Shown here: piece by piece, positions 12,342 to 24,540 of the stretch
Layout of the letters: the number at the start of each line of letters is the position of its first letter
Numbering within the stretch: the stretch's first letter is position 1
Assembly (NCBI RefSeq): GCF_032854445.1
Contig: NC_088295.1
Location: 79,886,028 to 79,950,027, forward strand
Length of the DNA: 64,000 nt
Source: Liolophura sinensis
Taxonomy: Eukaryota; Mollusca; Polyplacophora; Chitonida; Chitonidae
Direction: 5' to 3'
Notes under the pieces: model-generated
The model's input: the letters and a program-made list of their open reading frames with translations, nothing else
Told to the model about the DNA's origin: nothing
Databases searched by the model: none
Translations under genes and position numbers: made by a program

Positions 12342-13479
12342 ATGTGTTTATCATAGTAAACTTGTGAAATGGTTACATAGTTATGTGGTGGATATTTTCA
12401 ATAAGCACAAGTTGTCTAGTCAATATGGCAGTCGTGATATTATAGTCTGTTTCTTTTAGTCAATCGCCTATATTCACGCCTGTAACAGTCGTACTCACCT
12501 CCAAAATTGCCTTTTGTTGGTGACGTGTAAGACAACAAGCTCAACTTGATATGCCGTCCTTCTATACTATGGTAAGAAATATGCAGTTGGAGTAATTTTT
12601 CTAATTCATAATGCTTAGTTCTGACGCCAAGAACTCATTGCCTGGGATAACGTCAGAATTATTTAAAAACCAGAGGCATGCTGGATATTGAGCGGAGTTG
12701 ACCATTTTTTACGGAGCGCGTCAACAGTTACCTGAACTGCTATTAACTTCATTGTAAACCCTGTGTTTGACTCTGACATATTTGAAATTGTTTACCCGTT
12801 TTGGCATAAAGTAACCTTGATAAATGAATTTTATTTTATTTCTTGTGCTACATATTTTCACGGCAGTATGGGTTTAGAGAGCATTCTGTTATAAAGGGAA
12901 AAAAAAACAATGTATTCGCGGAGACAGTGATTTAGGCTGAGTTACTGGGTGGAGTCTATTCTAATCGTTGCTGGTGGAGCCAATTCCTCTCCACCCCCAT
13001 TGTTCAGCATGACACTTACTTTCGAATATAATGCGATCTTGCCATGGAAATCGAGCTGATGTAGTCCAACATTATGCATTAGAAATAGTGTTCTATCTTC
13101 ATTTTCTTTGCAAGAATATCGCCTTTCAACATATATATGTGTATTGCCTTTGTCATATCACTGACTAAAGGCAATTTTGGTAGTGAGTATGACCGATTTT
13201 CCATACAGCTGACTGGCGTCTGTTTAAAAGGCGACTATTTAAAAGAAGTAGGCTATAGGTGTAAACTGCAGCTAAACATGTAAACGTGTTTAATATAGTA
13301 AACGTGTTACTTGTGAAATTCACCTTGTAAACATGTAAACATTTTTACATATACATTTATAAGCATTTCACACGTATCTATGAAGACAATCGTGTTTACC
13401 GGACTAATTGTATTTATTGAATATATCCACCACATACATGATTATGTGAACACTTGCATGCTTATTATAACAAACACAT
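12342..13479. mobile_element. candidate non-autonomous DNA element with ~75-bp inverted ends
   Basis: The left end (12342-12413) reads ATGTGTTTATCATAGTAAAC and later GTGGTGGATATTTTCAATAA. The reverse complement of 13403-13479 reads ATGTGTTTGTTATAATAAGC and later GTGGTGGATATATTCAATAA. The match covers most of 75 bp with small gaps, in inverted orientation about 1 kb apart. The interior has no long open frame. Near the right end a subterminal direct repeat (ATAGTAAACGTGTTACTTGT) echoes the left end. I did not resolve a target-site duplication. The family is unknown. Confidence 0.5.
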
Positions 13480-14505
13480 GACATTTGTTACACAGTATGG
13501 GAAACTGGTTAGGTATTACATAAGCTCCATAGTCAGCTTTTGTCCAGCGTAGCAAATTTTTTGTAGCAAAATCAAGGATAGAAGTGTGTATATAAAAGCC
13601 AGATAGCCGTAAACGAAATTTTGAAACAGCGAAAGTAATGACTCAAATCACCATGCTATACCACCGGAGTCATTTCCGCGCATACCCCGATACGATATAA
13701 GTTGGTGAGATATTTATGAACACAAATACCATAAACCAGTTCAAAATTACTCTGTACTTTAAAACACCAAATGCGAGAATACCAGGAAGGCGTGTCTTTA
13801 GCATGGCGTGACACTTTTACTGAGACGTGTCAACACGTCACTGAACGAAAAGATTGGAGGGGCAGACAGGTCTTGGCAGCTATGTTCAGTCTTACCCTAT
13901 GACATTACTGTTTACAAAATGGATTTATTAACTGACGAAGATATAAAATTACATACCATTAATAAAGAAAAAGAGACGCGCCTATGAAAAGGAATGAATT
14001 ATATTTAACACGGATGTAGCAGGTGTTCAAACTCATTTTCTTATAGCTAATATAACTTTTTTTTACGTTTGTTAAGATTGGACAAGAATCATAGTGAAAA
14101 TCATGAATTAAATTTTGCCTATTTCATGCTAACGGATAAATTAATGCAATAAGCAGGGAGACATAGAAATTACAAAATGTTTGTGAGATAATAAAGTTGG
14201 CGAGAGGATTTCCTCACCGAGGAACTTTCTAGTTTTACGTCATTGTGCTTGCTTCAGTGGTGTGTGCACGAGTATGGTGGTAGGGTAGCATCTTTTTTCC
14301 TTTAAGTAATGTCAAAATCAGTAATGTCCAAATTTTTATTATAATGTAAAAATAAGCAAATCCTTCAAATCGAAATTTTGTTTTTATAGTTTATCAGAAT
14401 CATTTTAACAATAACTAGTACAGGTGTTAGTCTCTTTTTAACTGAAAGGCAATAGTTGGAGCTAGTACTGGTAAACATCCAGCAAAATTGATTTGATTGG
14501 GGAAT
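13480..14505. other. intergenic DNA, nothing identified
   Basis: AT-rich sequence between the inverted-repeat element and the minisatellite, with no coding signal or repeat recognised. Confidence 0.55.
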
Positions 14506-14508
14506 AGG

Positions 14509-15918
14509 ACTTCAAGGAGTAGATATCCTGGTGACCACCAACACCCACATGAACCATAAACTAACACTGGGTTTGTGTATAGGCCTTCAAGGAGTAGATA
14601 TCCTGGTGACCACCAACACCCACATGAACCATAAACTAACACTGGATTTGTGTATAAACCTTCAAGAAGTAAATATCCTGGTGACCACCAACACACATAT
14701 GAACCATAAACTAACACTGGATTTGTGTGTAGGCCTTCAAGGAGTAGATATCCTGGTGACCACCAACACCCACATGAACCATAAACTAACACTGGGTTTG
14801 TGTATAGGCCTTCAAGGAGTAGATATCCTGGTGACCACCAACACCCACATGAACCATAAACTAACACTGGATTTGTGTATAAACCTTCAAGAAGTAAATA
14901 TCCTGGTGACCACCAACACACATATGAACTATAAACTAACACTGGATTTGTGTATAGGCCTTCAAGGAGTAGATATCCTGGTGACCACCAACACCCACAT
15001 GAACCATAAACTAACACTGGGTTTGTGTATAGGCCTTCAAGGAGTAGATATCCTGGTGACCACCAACACCCACATGAACCATAAACTAACACTGGATTTG
15101 TGTATAGGCCTTCAAGGAGTAGATATCCTGGTGACCACCAACACCCACATGAACCATAAACTAACACTGGATTTGTGTATAAACCTTCAAGAAGTAAATA
15201 TCCTGGTGACCACCAACACACATATGAACTATAAACTACCACTGGATTTGTGTATAGGCCTTCAAGCAGTAGATATCCTGGTGACCACCAACACCCACAT
15301 GAACCATAAACTAACACTGGGTTTGTGTATAGGCCTTCAAGGAGTAGATATCCTGGTGACCACCAACACCCACATGAACCATAAACTAACACTGGATTTG
15401 TGTATAGGCCTTCAAGGAGTAGATATCCTGGTGACCACCAACACCCACATGAACCATAAACTAACACTGGATTTGTGTATAAACCTTCAAGAAGTAAATA
15501 TCCTGGTGACCACCAACACACATATGAACTATAAACTACCACTGGATTTGTGTATAGGCCTTCAAGGAGTAGATATCCTGGTGACCACCAACACCCACAT
15601 GAACCATAAACTAACACTGGGTTTGTGTATAGGCCTTCAAGGAGTAGATATCCTGGTGACCACCAACACCCACATGAACCATAAACTAACACTGGATTTG
15701 TGTATAGGCCTTCAAGGAGTAGATATCCTGGTGACCACCAACACCCACATGAACCATAAACTAACACTGGATTTGTGTATAAACCTTCAAGAAGTAAATA
15801 TCCTGGTGACCACCAACACACATATGAACCATAAACTACCACTGGATTTGTGTATAGGCCTTCAAGCAGTAGATACCCTGGTGACCACCAACATCCACAT
15901 GAACCATAATCCACTGTA
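14509..15918. repeat. 75-bp minisatellite, ~19 units, with 300-bp higher-order structure
   Basis: The 75-bp units start at 14582, 14657, 14732 and so on to 15857. Each contains CTTCAAGGAGTAGATATCCT, the GACCACCAACACCCACATG block and CTAACACTGG. Three variants recur: GGGTTTG, GGATTTG, and an AAACCTTCAAGAAGTAAATA form. From 14957 the order is fixed as GGG, GGA, GGA, AAACC and repeats three times, giving a 300-bp higher-order unit; an earlier block of three (14732-14956) gives 225 bp. Because 75 is a multiple of three, long open frames exist on both strands (502 codons minus, 462 plus) built of identical 25-residue repeats. I treat these as by-products of the repeat, not as genes. Confidence 0.9.
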
Positions 15919-17299
15919 AGACTGGATTTCCGCAAAGGCCTCGATTGTATTGAATAACGTTATTCATGGATAACAAATGACATGTAATATATGGATAATA
16001 TTCCATCACCCATCCTACACAGAGCCAACATCAAAAGACACAAAAACCCTCTCAAGACTCCTTTCCCAGTTTCTTCCCATGACACTGTCCAACTTTTGAC
16101 TAAACCCCCCGTCGTCTCAACCCTCTAGGCAAGCTTGTCGAAAAAAGGCGACTAACCTAAAGCTCTGCCGTGTGGGCCCGGTGAATATAATAGGCTCAAA
16201 TGTGTGAGAGGCAATCAGGAAGCGACCTTATTGTCGTCCGTTGCGACCCGTAATCTCAGGTCGGGATCTTGGTGGCTGAAGGCGCGTTGGTCTAGCGAGA
16301 TCCTCACACCCAACACTCCACTTTGGCTATTACTTGGAGAGAGGCAGGAGGTCGGATGGGCCCGGTCTGATCTATCGGCTTGGCCACGTCTTGCCTCTCC
16401 GTAGTCCCAAAATTTCTCCATAGCACCACTCCTTAGAGAAAAAATGTTTTTTCTGAAAATTCGTTCGCATGACTACGTTTTGCTCATGGATCAATACGTG
16501 TAGTACGCGTCTTTTGTGTGACCTTATTCACTCGGTGAGAGACGGAGGAGCTCGTGATGGGTACCTGGGTTTGCTTATTGAGGCCATCTATTCGAGTATA
16601 CCCCATGTGGTTTCCTTGATGCGTTTCCTGTTGGGTATCCCCACGTTCAGACATCGCCCTTGTTGGCACTCTTGGTGGGTGGGGGACACTTGGGGTGAAT
16701 TCTTATTTTATATGTATTATGTCTTCAAAAAAATTTTCGTCGAAGGTACCTATCCGATCTTTTTCTTAGCCGACTTCAAGTGCTTATAAAAAGACGAAGT
16801 TTTTGTCCCACCCGCTTGATAATGGACAGGACAGTTGGCCTGCTTTTTTCGTTCTTTCAACTAGGAGTGAACAAAAGCTGGCCTCTAAAATTCATCCTTT
16901 TGTATTAAAAGAAGCTTTAAACGGCACAGCAGGTACTTAAAAAACCGTTAAAAAAAACTACGATATCGAGACATTCTTGTCGCATGTTTCCGGAAACAAT
17001 AATCTAAAACTTTATTATCATTAAATAAAATTTCCGATATATCTGTTTTTAGACCCCTCACAATTCCCTGAAAAGCTGTCAGGGAATAATACGTGATAGG
17101 GATGGTGATATTATTGATTTATCTGAAGACGAAATTTGTACAGAATTAAACGCATAGGGTGTTGCCGGAGTGAAGTACTTCACAGCCAAAAGTTTGCAAC
17201 ATCCTCACATTAAAGACACACCTTATTACCTTCAATAGTAGCTCTCTACCATGGTATATCTACATTGGCCCGTATACGGTTAATATGGATTTATATATC

Positions 17300-18000
17300 C
17301 CCAACCCAACACGTTGTTTCACTTGCAAAAATCTGGTCACGGCAACGGCCAATGTAATAATAAATTGGTTTGTATTCGATGTTTCATTGAAGGTAATGAT
17401 GGTTTCGACTGCAGCAGCACAGTTAAGTGTTGCAATTGCGGTGTAGACAACATGGTTTGTTCTAAGGGCTGTCCTTTTTTCGTTAAAGAAAAGCAAAATT
17501 TAAAACTAAAAACAATATATCTTATCAGGAGGCCCGCAAGCTGGGGCCGCTTTCTAATACTTCACTGCAGACTTCGTTAGCCAGTGTGGTCAAGCGAGCT
17601 GCAACATCCGTTGCCTTCGGTAAGTCGTCTCAGTGAAGCAGCACTAAATAAAAGAGCGGTGGAAATCCGTCCTGCAACAAGGAGGCACATTACACGTACA
17701 TGCACCCTAATGATTCCTTCGTCGTCATATGACTGAAAAATTGTTGAGTACGACGTTAAACCCCAAGCACTCACTCACTCACTCCTTGACATTGCCCATC
17801 GGAAACGACAAACCTAGTTGTATACCTTGCGAACCTTCTGATCAACCTGCCCGTAATTCTTGCTCAAACCAGACCACCTCAATACAACAAATAAATCCAG
17901 TAAACAATACAGAACAAACTAATAAACCTGAATCTAACCACTCCAAAAACAAAAATGCTAGAAATAAGACCGAAAATAAACCTTATAACACTTAGAAGCG
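17300..18000 (+). pseudogene. LINE ORF1 (zinc-knuckle nucleic-acid-binding protein), broken
   Basis: After a frame change, CFTC joins GHGNGQC to make a first CCHC knuckle. The next two read CIRCFIEGNDGFDC and CNCGVDNMVCSKGC, each with Asn where His is expected. An Asn/Gln/Thr-rich tail follows the SINE insertion. Proteins of this type coat LINE RNA. The His-to-Asn changes, the frameshift and the insertion all indicate loss of function. Confidence 0.75.
17586..17793 (+). mobile_element. SINE, family A, nested in LINE ORF1
   Basis: It runs from a truncated body (TCTCAGTGAAGCAGCACTAA) through CGTCATATGACTGAAAAATT to GTACGACGTTAAACCCCAAG and (CACT)n. ORF1 coding resumes immediately after the tail, so the SINE is younger than the LINE copy. 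It inserted in the same orientation as the LINE. Confidence 0.85.
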
Positions 18001-18119
18001 GAGGGGAAAGATACATCACCTCTACCAGGAAGATGTTCCAGTCGATCTCCGAGGAAGAGTCGTTCCTGGTCCAAACATAAAGATAAATCTCCTATACGTC
18101 TCACTCCATAATGTTTGTA

Positions 18120-18725
18120 TATGGCAAAAGTATACAATGAAATTGTCGTGGCCTTAACGTAAATTTTATTGAAATAACACGGCTGGCCCAGTCATTAAAT
18201 CATATTGCCATTTTTCTTCAGGACACTAACCTGAAAACACCTCACAAAGATAAAATAACACTCAAAAATTATCCACTTTATAGTACATTTGGTAATGAAG
18301 AAGAGCGAACTGCAGACGGCTCCTCTATTTTCATAAATAACAATATTATCCTCAGCCCTGTTGTTCTGCATACAGCTCCAGATTGTGACCGCCCGTGTTT
18401 CATTGTCTGAAACAATCAGATTGTGTTCGGTGTATGAGAAGTGTGACACTTCTTAGTCAGTTTTCCAGTTGAATAATTTAAAAGCACAATTACCTAAACT
18501 CTTTATAATAATGGGAGATTTTAATTCCGATACTTATAATAACACAAATAATAAGGGGGAGATAGTAGAAGATTTTTTAACTAAGGAGGAACTGTGTTAT
18601 TTCAATGATTGTTCTTGTAATGGGCTTATTCTGCTATCGATCTCACCGTCACCGATCCATCACTTCGCCTGGATATTTTTGGAGAGTGTATGAGGATCTG
18701 TGTGGCTGTGACCATTTTCCTACTG
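18120..18725 (+). pseudogene. LINE endonuclease domain, broken
   Basis: APE-like endonuclease motifs are spread over different frames. IFLQDTNLK lies near 18210, GDFNSDTYNN at 18514 contains the conserved Asp/Asn pair, and CDHFPT near 18705 holds the catalytic His. These domains nick target DNA in non-LTR retrotransposition. The frame breaks rule out activity. Confidence 0.7.
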
Positions 18726-19129
18726 TCCTTCAACATCTCGCTTCTACTTCTTCAGAAAATGTAGCTAGGTAGAAGATCGATAAAGCGGATTGAATCACAT
18801 TTGAGATGATCTGTGGGGCTGATATCACCTCAGAGGCTCTCAATCCAGCAGATTATCCTATATTAAAATTTAATGAACTTTGCCGAGCTGCAGATAGAAC
18901 TATATCTAAGACCTCGACAAATCCAAAATCCAAAAGTAAACCCTGGTATGATAATTACTGTCGTAAAGCCATAAAGGAACGCAAAAAGGCTGAACGCAGT
19001 TTTAATCATTGTCCTTCTGACATTGATTTAAACCAGGTCCTTATTTTTTGAGCTAAGGCCCAGGAGACTATCTTGTTGGGAGAACTTCGTTTTAGGCATT
19101 ACATCTCACATCTCGGTTGCTCGGTTAAC

Positions 19130-21150
19130 ACCTATGCGTAAGGTCTGGAACATGGTTCAGACACTTAAGGGCAAACATAATAAAGCGAAAGTCCAGCATT
19201 TGAAAGATGAGGATAATATATTAACTTCCCCATCTGCCACAGCTAATAAACTAGCTGAAACAATTTCAAAGAAATCTTCTTCTGAGAATTATACTTCAAA
19301 GTTCCAGCATATTAAAAATCAGAAGGAGAAAATTAAATTGCTCTTTTCTTCTAATAACTTAGAAGATTATAATCGTCTGTTTAATATTGATGAACTAAAA
19401 ACTGCATTAAGAAAGGCACATGATACTGCGTGTGATCCTGATAATGTATAATATAAATTTATGAACCATTTACCGCCGGAGCCACTTGAGACTTTCTTGG
19501 ACTTGCTTAATGATCTTTGGATAACTGGTAATTTTCCACCCTCATGGATGAAGGCGTGTATCATCCCGGTTCCCAAATTACCGTCCCGTAGCTCTTACCA
19601 GCTGTGTCTGTAAGACTACTGAATAGATGTGAAATGATAGATTTGTTTGGTTTCTTGAAACCAAGAAGTTACTGTCTAATATACAATGTAGTTTCGTCAA
19701 GGTAGATCCACTATGGATCACCTTGTACTATTTGAAACATTTATTCGTGATGGTTTTATTAATAATGAACATGTGGTGTCGATATTTAAAACCTTGAAAA
19801 GGCTTACGACACCACATGAAAATATGGTATTTTGAAAGACCTGTCAGATATGAGGTTTGAAGGTCGTTCACTACTATTTATATCTGAATTTTCATCTGAT
19901 CGTCATTTTAAGGTACGAGTGGAGTCCACTCTTTCTGGGTCTAATGGGTAAGAAATGGGTGTTCCCGAGGACAGTATTTTATCAACAACTCTGTTTACAT
20001 CTAAATAGCCAAAACTTTGACGTCGAGCAAAGAGGGTTCTTTATATGTTAATGATTTCCTAACACGCTACCGTGCTAAAAATGTGAATAGTATCGAACGT
20101 CAGTTGCAGCCTTGTCTTAATAAAATCGAGAAATGGGCAACTGAGAACGGTTTTAGAATTTTCACGTCCAAAACTGTAGGTATGCATTGTTGTAATAAAG
20201 GGAAACTTCATCTTGACCCTGAACTTTTATGGTAAACAGATTAAAATTGTTTAAGAAACTAATTTTTTTGGTATAATATTCGATAATAAATTATCTTTCA
20301 TACCTCTTAATACCTATGCTTAAAGCTGAATGTACAAAGGCTCGCGACAAAATTAAGGTAGTGTCTAGCACCGACTGAGGTGCTGATCTACGTGTGTTAT
20401 TAAATCTATATCATTCTCTGGTGAGGTCTAAATTGGACTATGGGTCCATTATTTATGGTTCCCACTGGGAAATCGTACCTTAAAATGTTGGACTCTGTCC
20501 ATCGCCAAGGTCTGAGACTCAGCCTTGGTGCTTTTAGAACCTCACCAGCAGAGATTTTATACGTAGAGGCAAATCAGCCTTCTTTATGTAACCGACGTAT
20601 AAAACTGAGTCTTCAATATGCTACAAAGCTTATAACTCACCCAACAAATCCTGCCTACGACTGTCTTTTCAATCCGTCATATGTAGATTAATTAATAAAA
20701 GTTTCAATAAGTTCCCTTTGTTCGGTCTTTGTACACATCCAGCTAGAGGAAATAGTTCCGGTGTCTTTCCCGGAGTCTCCTCCCTGGCTTCTTCTACAAC
20801 CTAAACTGATATTTGATCAACGTAGATATAATAAATTCAACACAAATTCTATTATAATTCAGCAAAGTTTTTCTGAAATTAAGGCTAACTATGCAGATTA
20901 TAAATTTATATATACTGATGGGTCAAAGGATGGGGACAGAGTTGCGACAGTGGCCGTTTTGGAGCAGCGAGTCTCTTCTACCGTCCTCTTCTTCAATCTT
21001 CTCTGCCCAGGCCAGAGCTATACTCCTTGCATTACCATATGTTTCTTCTGGGCATGCCCAGAGGGCATAATATATTCTGTTGGATACCGAGCCATATTGG
21101 TATCCATTAAAACAAAAGTACGTAGACACGGAGGCAAAGGCCGCCCATAA
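19130..21150 (+). pseudogene. LINE reverse transcriptase and RNase H, broken
   Basis: The pre-RT region (19134-19450) leads to PLETFLDLLNDLWITGNFPP, then FRQGRSTMDHLV. The EKAYD segment is out of frame near 19795. LYVNDFL at 20041 is the catalytic box, followed by the thumb (LSLGAFRTSPAEILYVEANQ) and RNase H (FIYTDGSKDGDRVA). Order and content match I/Nimb-type LINEs. Confidence 0.75.
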
Positions 21151-21690
21151 AAAATCAATATCAAAAGTTATTCTCTCTTTTACGGATTTAAGTTCTAATA
21201 TTTTTACATATATTCGTCGCCATTGGCAGGGTGAATGAGACCTTCAGGTCCATAATAAATTGCATAGTGTTAGCCATATTATTGGGTGATATTTGTATAC
21301 TCACGGTATGTCTCGAAGAGACCAAGTGGATTTAACGAGGTGTCGTATTGGGCATTTTCGTCCGACTCACAATTTTACTCTACCCCAGAGTGTATTGGAT
21401 GTGATGCTCAATATGGCATCAAACATATTCTGGTTGAATGCGTAGACTTTGCCCATGTTCGGCAAAAAAAAAATATGGTATATATATATAATAATTAAAA
21501 TTTAATTAAGATACATATACAGTTTTTTCTAGATAAACTATTTCTAAAAATATGGTGGTTTTCGAGTTTTCACTGTTTTGGTTTTTCTTTTCTGATCCGC
21601 CTCGTTATTTCAACTTGTTTTCACAACGATATGGCTGATATATTGTCGATGTGGCGTTAAACCATAATCATTCATTCTTTCATTCATTCT

Positions 21691-22700
21691 GACTAAACTG
21701 TTTGCCCCGTTATGTAATACTGCTGGCTTCTTGAAAAAAGACTTTCATCACCAAAATCGCAAAACATGCGCGGCACTGACGGTAGCTGAGCTACGACCTC
21801 TTCAAACAACATTGCTCAGCAATTCATCCAGGAAAAAAACTAATCAGTAAGCTAAATAGATTCATACCTCCCTCTCCGTTAACAGTAAATCCAATCTGTT
21901 ACACATTCCTTCATCAATTGAACCAGCGGAGATCTACATGCCACAATTTGAACAAAAGGCCACAGTAAAGCGGAGCTGACGAGTGAACCTGTCGAATTAG
22001 CCTAGCATGATGAAAATTCGAATTCCCCATTCCATGGTATTGTTGCATTGGACAAAGCGCATTAACCTTGGGCAGAATGCGATTCCTCAAATCCACTATC
22101 GATGAACAATGAAACAGAAACCTCATTTGGCTTATTCAGAAGAAACAAACCAGAAAAGGTGAATAGGGAAAGACAACCTGCCAAGGTATTGACCAACTCA
22201 TCACCTTGGAGAGAAGTCACCATAATTCATACAGCTACTAATCACTGTGAACAGCTTTATCTGTCGAAACCACTGCTGATTATTACAAACCTACAAACAA
22301 TATGTACTATACAATACAATTAAAAAGCATCTCTCCTAGACCACGATGGTGTTGAATGGGAATATTCTGGAACCTAAATTCAAGAAAATATTCAGAAGAA
22401 AGTGTGATGACGGTGTGATTCTAGAATGTATTCTGTTTTGCAGCAGACTTTGTGTGAAAATTAACAGATTAATTTACATGACAGAGATGGCTATTATAAC
22501 AAGATAATTTAACTTAAGACACTGATTGCCTTTCCCAGGGAATGTCTATTCCCTAGTTGTATTAGGTATATACTATACAAGGTGGCATATTTTCATAAGA
22601 AGGGATTTATAGTTACATTTGAGTAAATCTGTGATTTTTGTACTGGTATGCTTTTTTGGACATTTGGGTATGCTTTATATTTTTGGAATCTGATAAAAGT
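21691..22700. other. intergenic DNA, no supported gene
   Basis: Short open frames only, such as 22102-22323, with no domain or splice support. No repeat recognised. Confidence 0.5.
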
Positions 22701-23039
22701 ATTTCATAATTTTAGAGAAGGATTAGAGCAAAATTTTGAATGGTAAAGAAAAAAGTTTTGTTTTTGGCGCCTGTGTAAAGCTGCTTTCCGAGAGTGGAGC
22801 AATCTCTCATGTCATCACTGAAAACAACTTCGCCTATCCATTTCATTGGTTGTGTTATTATGGACAGTATTTTCACATGAGTCTTGTGCTGGGCGTGGCT
22901 TGTAGTCAAGGGATATGCGAGGCGGGCGACAACTTTTCACTACACCAACAACTATTGATCTATGCTGAGAGGAAGCCTGTAACTGTTCAGAGCGCTGTGT
23001 CACTCAAAAAACAGACGTAATTTTATTGGCCTGTGTTGG

Positions 23040-23173
23040 CCCTTCCCTTGCTACTCGTTTAAACTTAAACAGCTCCCTTTGTAACTCATCTCTCTCAGCT
23101 GTGCAAGTTTCCTGCTTTGCTTCACTTAGGGGCCTCTGGAACATTTATCCCACACAAGAACACCACCAAACAG
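23040..23173 (+). other. candidate non-coding first exon upstream of the GPCR gene
   Basis: A pyrimidine-rich segment ends in a strong donor (ACCAAACAG|GTAAGAAA at 23173/23174). Upstream, at 22830-22910, are ATTGG (inverted CCAAT) and GGGCGTGG boxes. The next good acceptor beside a start codon is TTTTACCAG just before ATCATG at 26462. A 5'-UTR exon spliced to the GPCR exon is plausible but inferred. Confidence 0.25.
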
Positions 23174-24480
23174 GTAAGAAACCCCGTTCGATTGATTTCT
23201 GAAAAATTACGCTTGTATAAATGTACGAAAATATGTTTATTTCCATCAACTTTACGCCAGAAGTGCAAGTGTACGCTTTGACCATATGGGTCATACATGA
23301 CGTTCATTAGAAACCACTTACCTCTACGAAAATGGCATACTGGCTAATATCTATGTGTGTAACACGTCGGAAAATTTGTCATCTTTGGGACCTGGAAGCG
23401 AAGGGGACGGAGTCCTATGTGGGCATTTCTGATTTGGTGAAAATTGTCACTGACAAAATGTAGTAGTTCCAGTTTTAGAGTGTATCTCCTTTAAGATTTC
23501 TTCTATTTGGGTACCATATGTAAACCCGCCTAGACCAACGTTATTGTGAAGCACAATACTTACTTCATAAAAAATACCGTAAAATTATGCTGTTTTACCA
23601 TACGATTTTAGTGTTGTCTGTTCGCACTCTTTACCTGCATGATACAGAATGGTTGCATTTCCAGTGATTCGGCCAGGCCATGGTTAAAAAATATGTTGTT
23701 GCGGATAACGACAGAGTTTGTGGAGAGTGAAATCAGACGACGGGCTGACAAATTTCGAAAACTACTAGTCCACTTTGGCTAGGAAAAATGTTTGCAGGTG
23801 TACATGTTGTTATAAACGAGTCTATCTGTTTCGCTTAATTATTAAGTTTCTTATTATTTTCGCTAGCTTATAATTTTTCCAAAGAAGATTCTGTCCTTCG
23901 TTTAATGGCACTCGGTGCTGCATTATGGATACCAGTGTTTACCATACCAGCAGGTGTCCCTCGCCCTGCCGGAAATCTTACACAAGGTATCGCACCTTGT
24001 CATGGAAATACCTCGAAGTTATGACCATTAAGATCTTAACGAGGTACGAGGCTGTCTGGTCTTGGTCATCAAAACAGCGCGATTTGCAAAGTCTAAATTA
24101 AATGAAATGTGTCGTCTTATTTATATATAAGAAGGGGAGGGGGGGCAAGAGTATGAACATCGACGAACTGTGACAATTCCTTTCTTCGGGACAGCCTAAG
24201 ACAAACCACTGCGCTGCTCTGATCTACCGAAATTAGGTTCAGTATTCAGTGGTGTAGCTTAACGCTTGCCCGCTTGCCAAATGCATGTGACCTCGGCGTC
24301 GGGCAAGTAAATTATGTTTTTTGGTTGCCTGCCACGGCAAACTGATATGCGTGAGTTCCCAGGTAGATTCATACTTGTCGGTTGGCAAAATAAATGTAAC
24401 AAACAAACACAAATTAATGTCGACGACGTATAGCTAACAGCAGAGAAGGATTCCGTGTTAAAACAAAACATTTATAGCAA
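23174..24480. other. intergenic or possible intron, nothing coding
   Basis: No coding region recognised. A G-rich run (GGGGAGGGGGGGC) lies near 24135. Confidence 0.5.
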
Positions 24481-24491
24481 CGCCTATAGCA

Positions 24492-24510
24492 CTGGGGGGG
24501 GGGGGGGGGC
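24492..24510 (+). repeat. poly-G tract
   Basis: A run of about 18 Gs lies just upstream of a truncated SINE. Confidence 0.9.
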
Positions 24511-24540
24511 AAATCGGCAGATAAAACTTTCGGTTACTAC

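Larger units (their letters stand above)
16080..21690 (+). mobile_element. near-full-length dead LINE (I/Nimb-like), with a nested SINE
   Basis: All parts of a two-ORF LINE occur in order. They are a GC-rich 5' region (16080-16700), ORF1 with CCHC-type knuckles (17300-17500), an APE-type endonuclease (GDFN at 18514, DLTVTDPSLRLD in shifted frame, CDHFP near 18705), a pre-RT/RT region (19130-20690), RNase H (YTDGSKDGD near 20910) and a short C-terminal remnant (21400-21470). The 3' end is GTGGCGTTAAACCATAATCA plus ATTC repeats. Many stops and frameshifts are present. The RT active-site box reads YVND at 20044, so the first of the two catalytic aspartates reads Asn. A SINE interrupts ORF1 at 17586. 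The element is inactive. The 5' boundary is approximate. Confidence 0.85.

Noticed and set aside
14509-15918. CRISPR-like array
   Set aside because: Whole 75-bp units repeat without unique spacers, and the context is eukaryotic. It is a minisatellite.
14427-15935. 502-residue minus-strand and 462-residue plus-strand open frames as repeat proteins
   Set aside because: Both arise from the same 75-bp tandem repeat, whose length is a multiple of three. No signal peptide, splice support or non-repetitive domain; only one strand could be coding and nothing favours either.
22736-23020. 94-residue open frame as a gene
   Set aside because: No domain, no splice support and promoter-like sequence composition; more likely upstream regulatory DNA.
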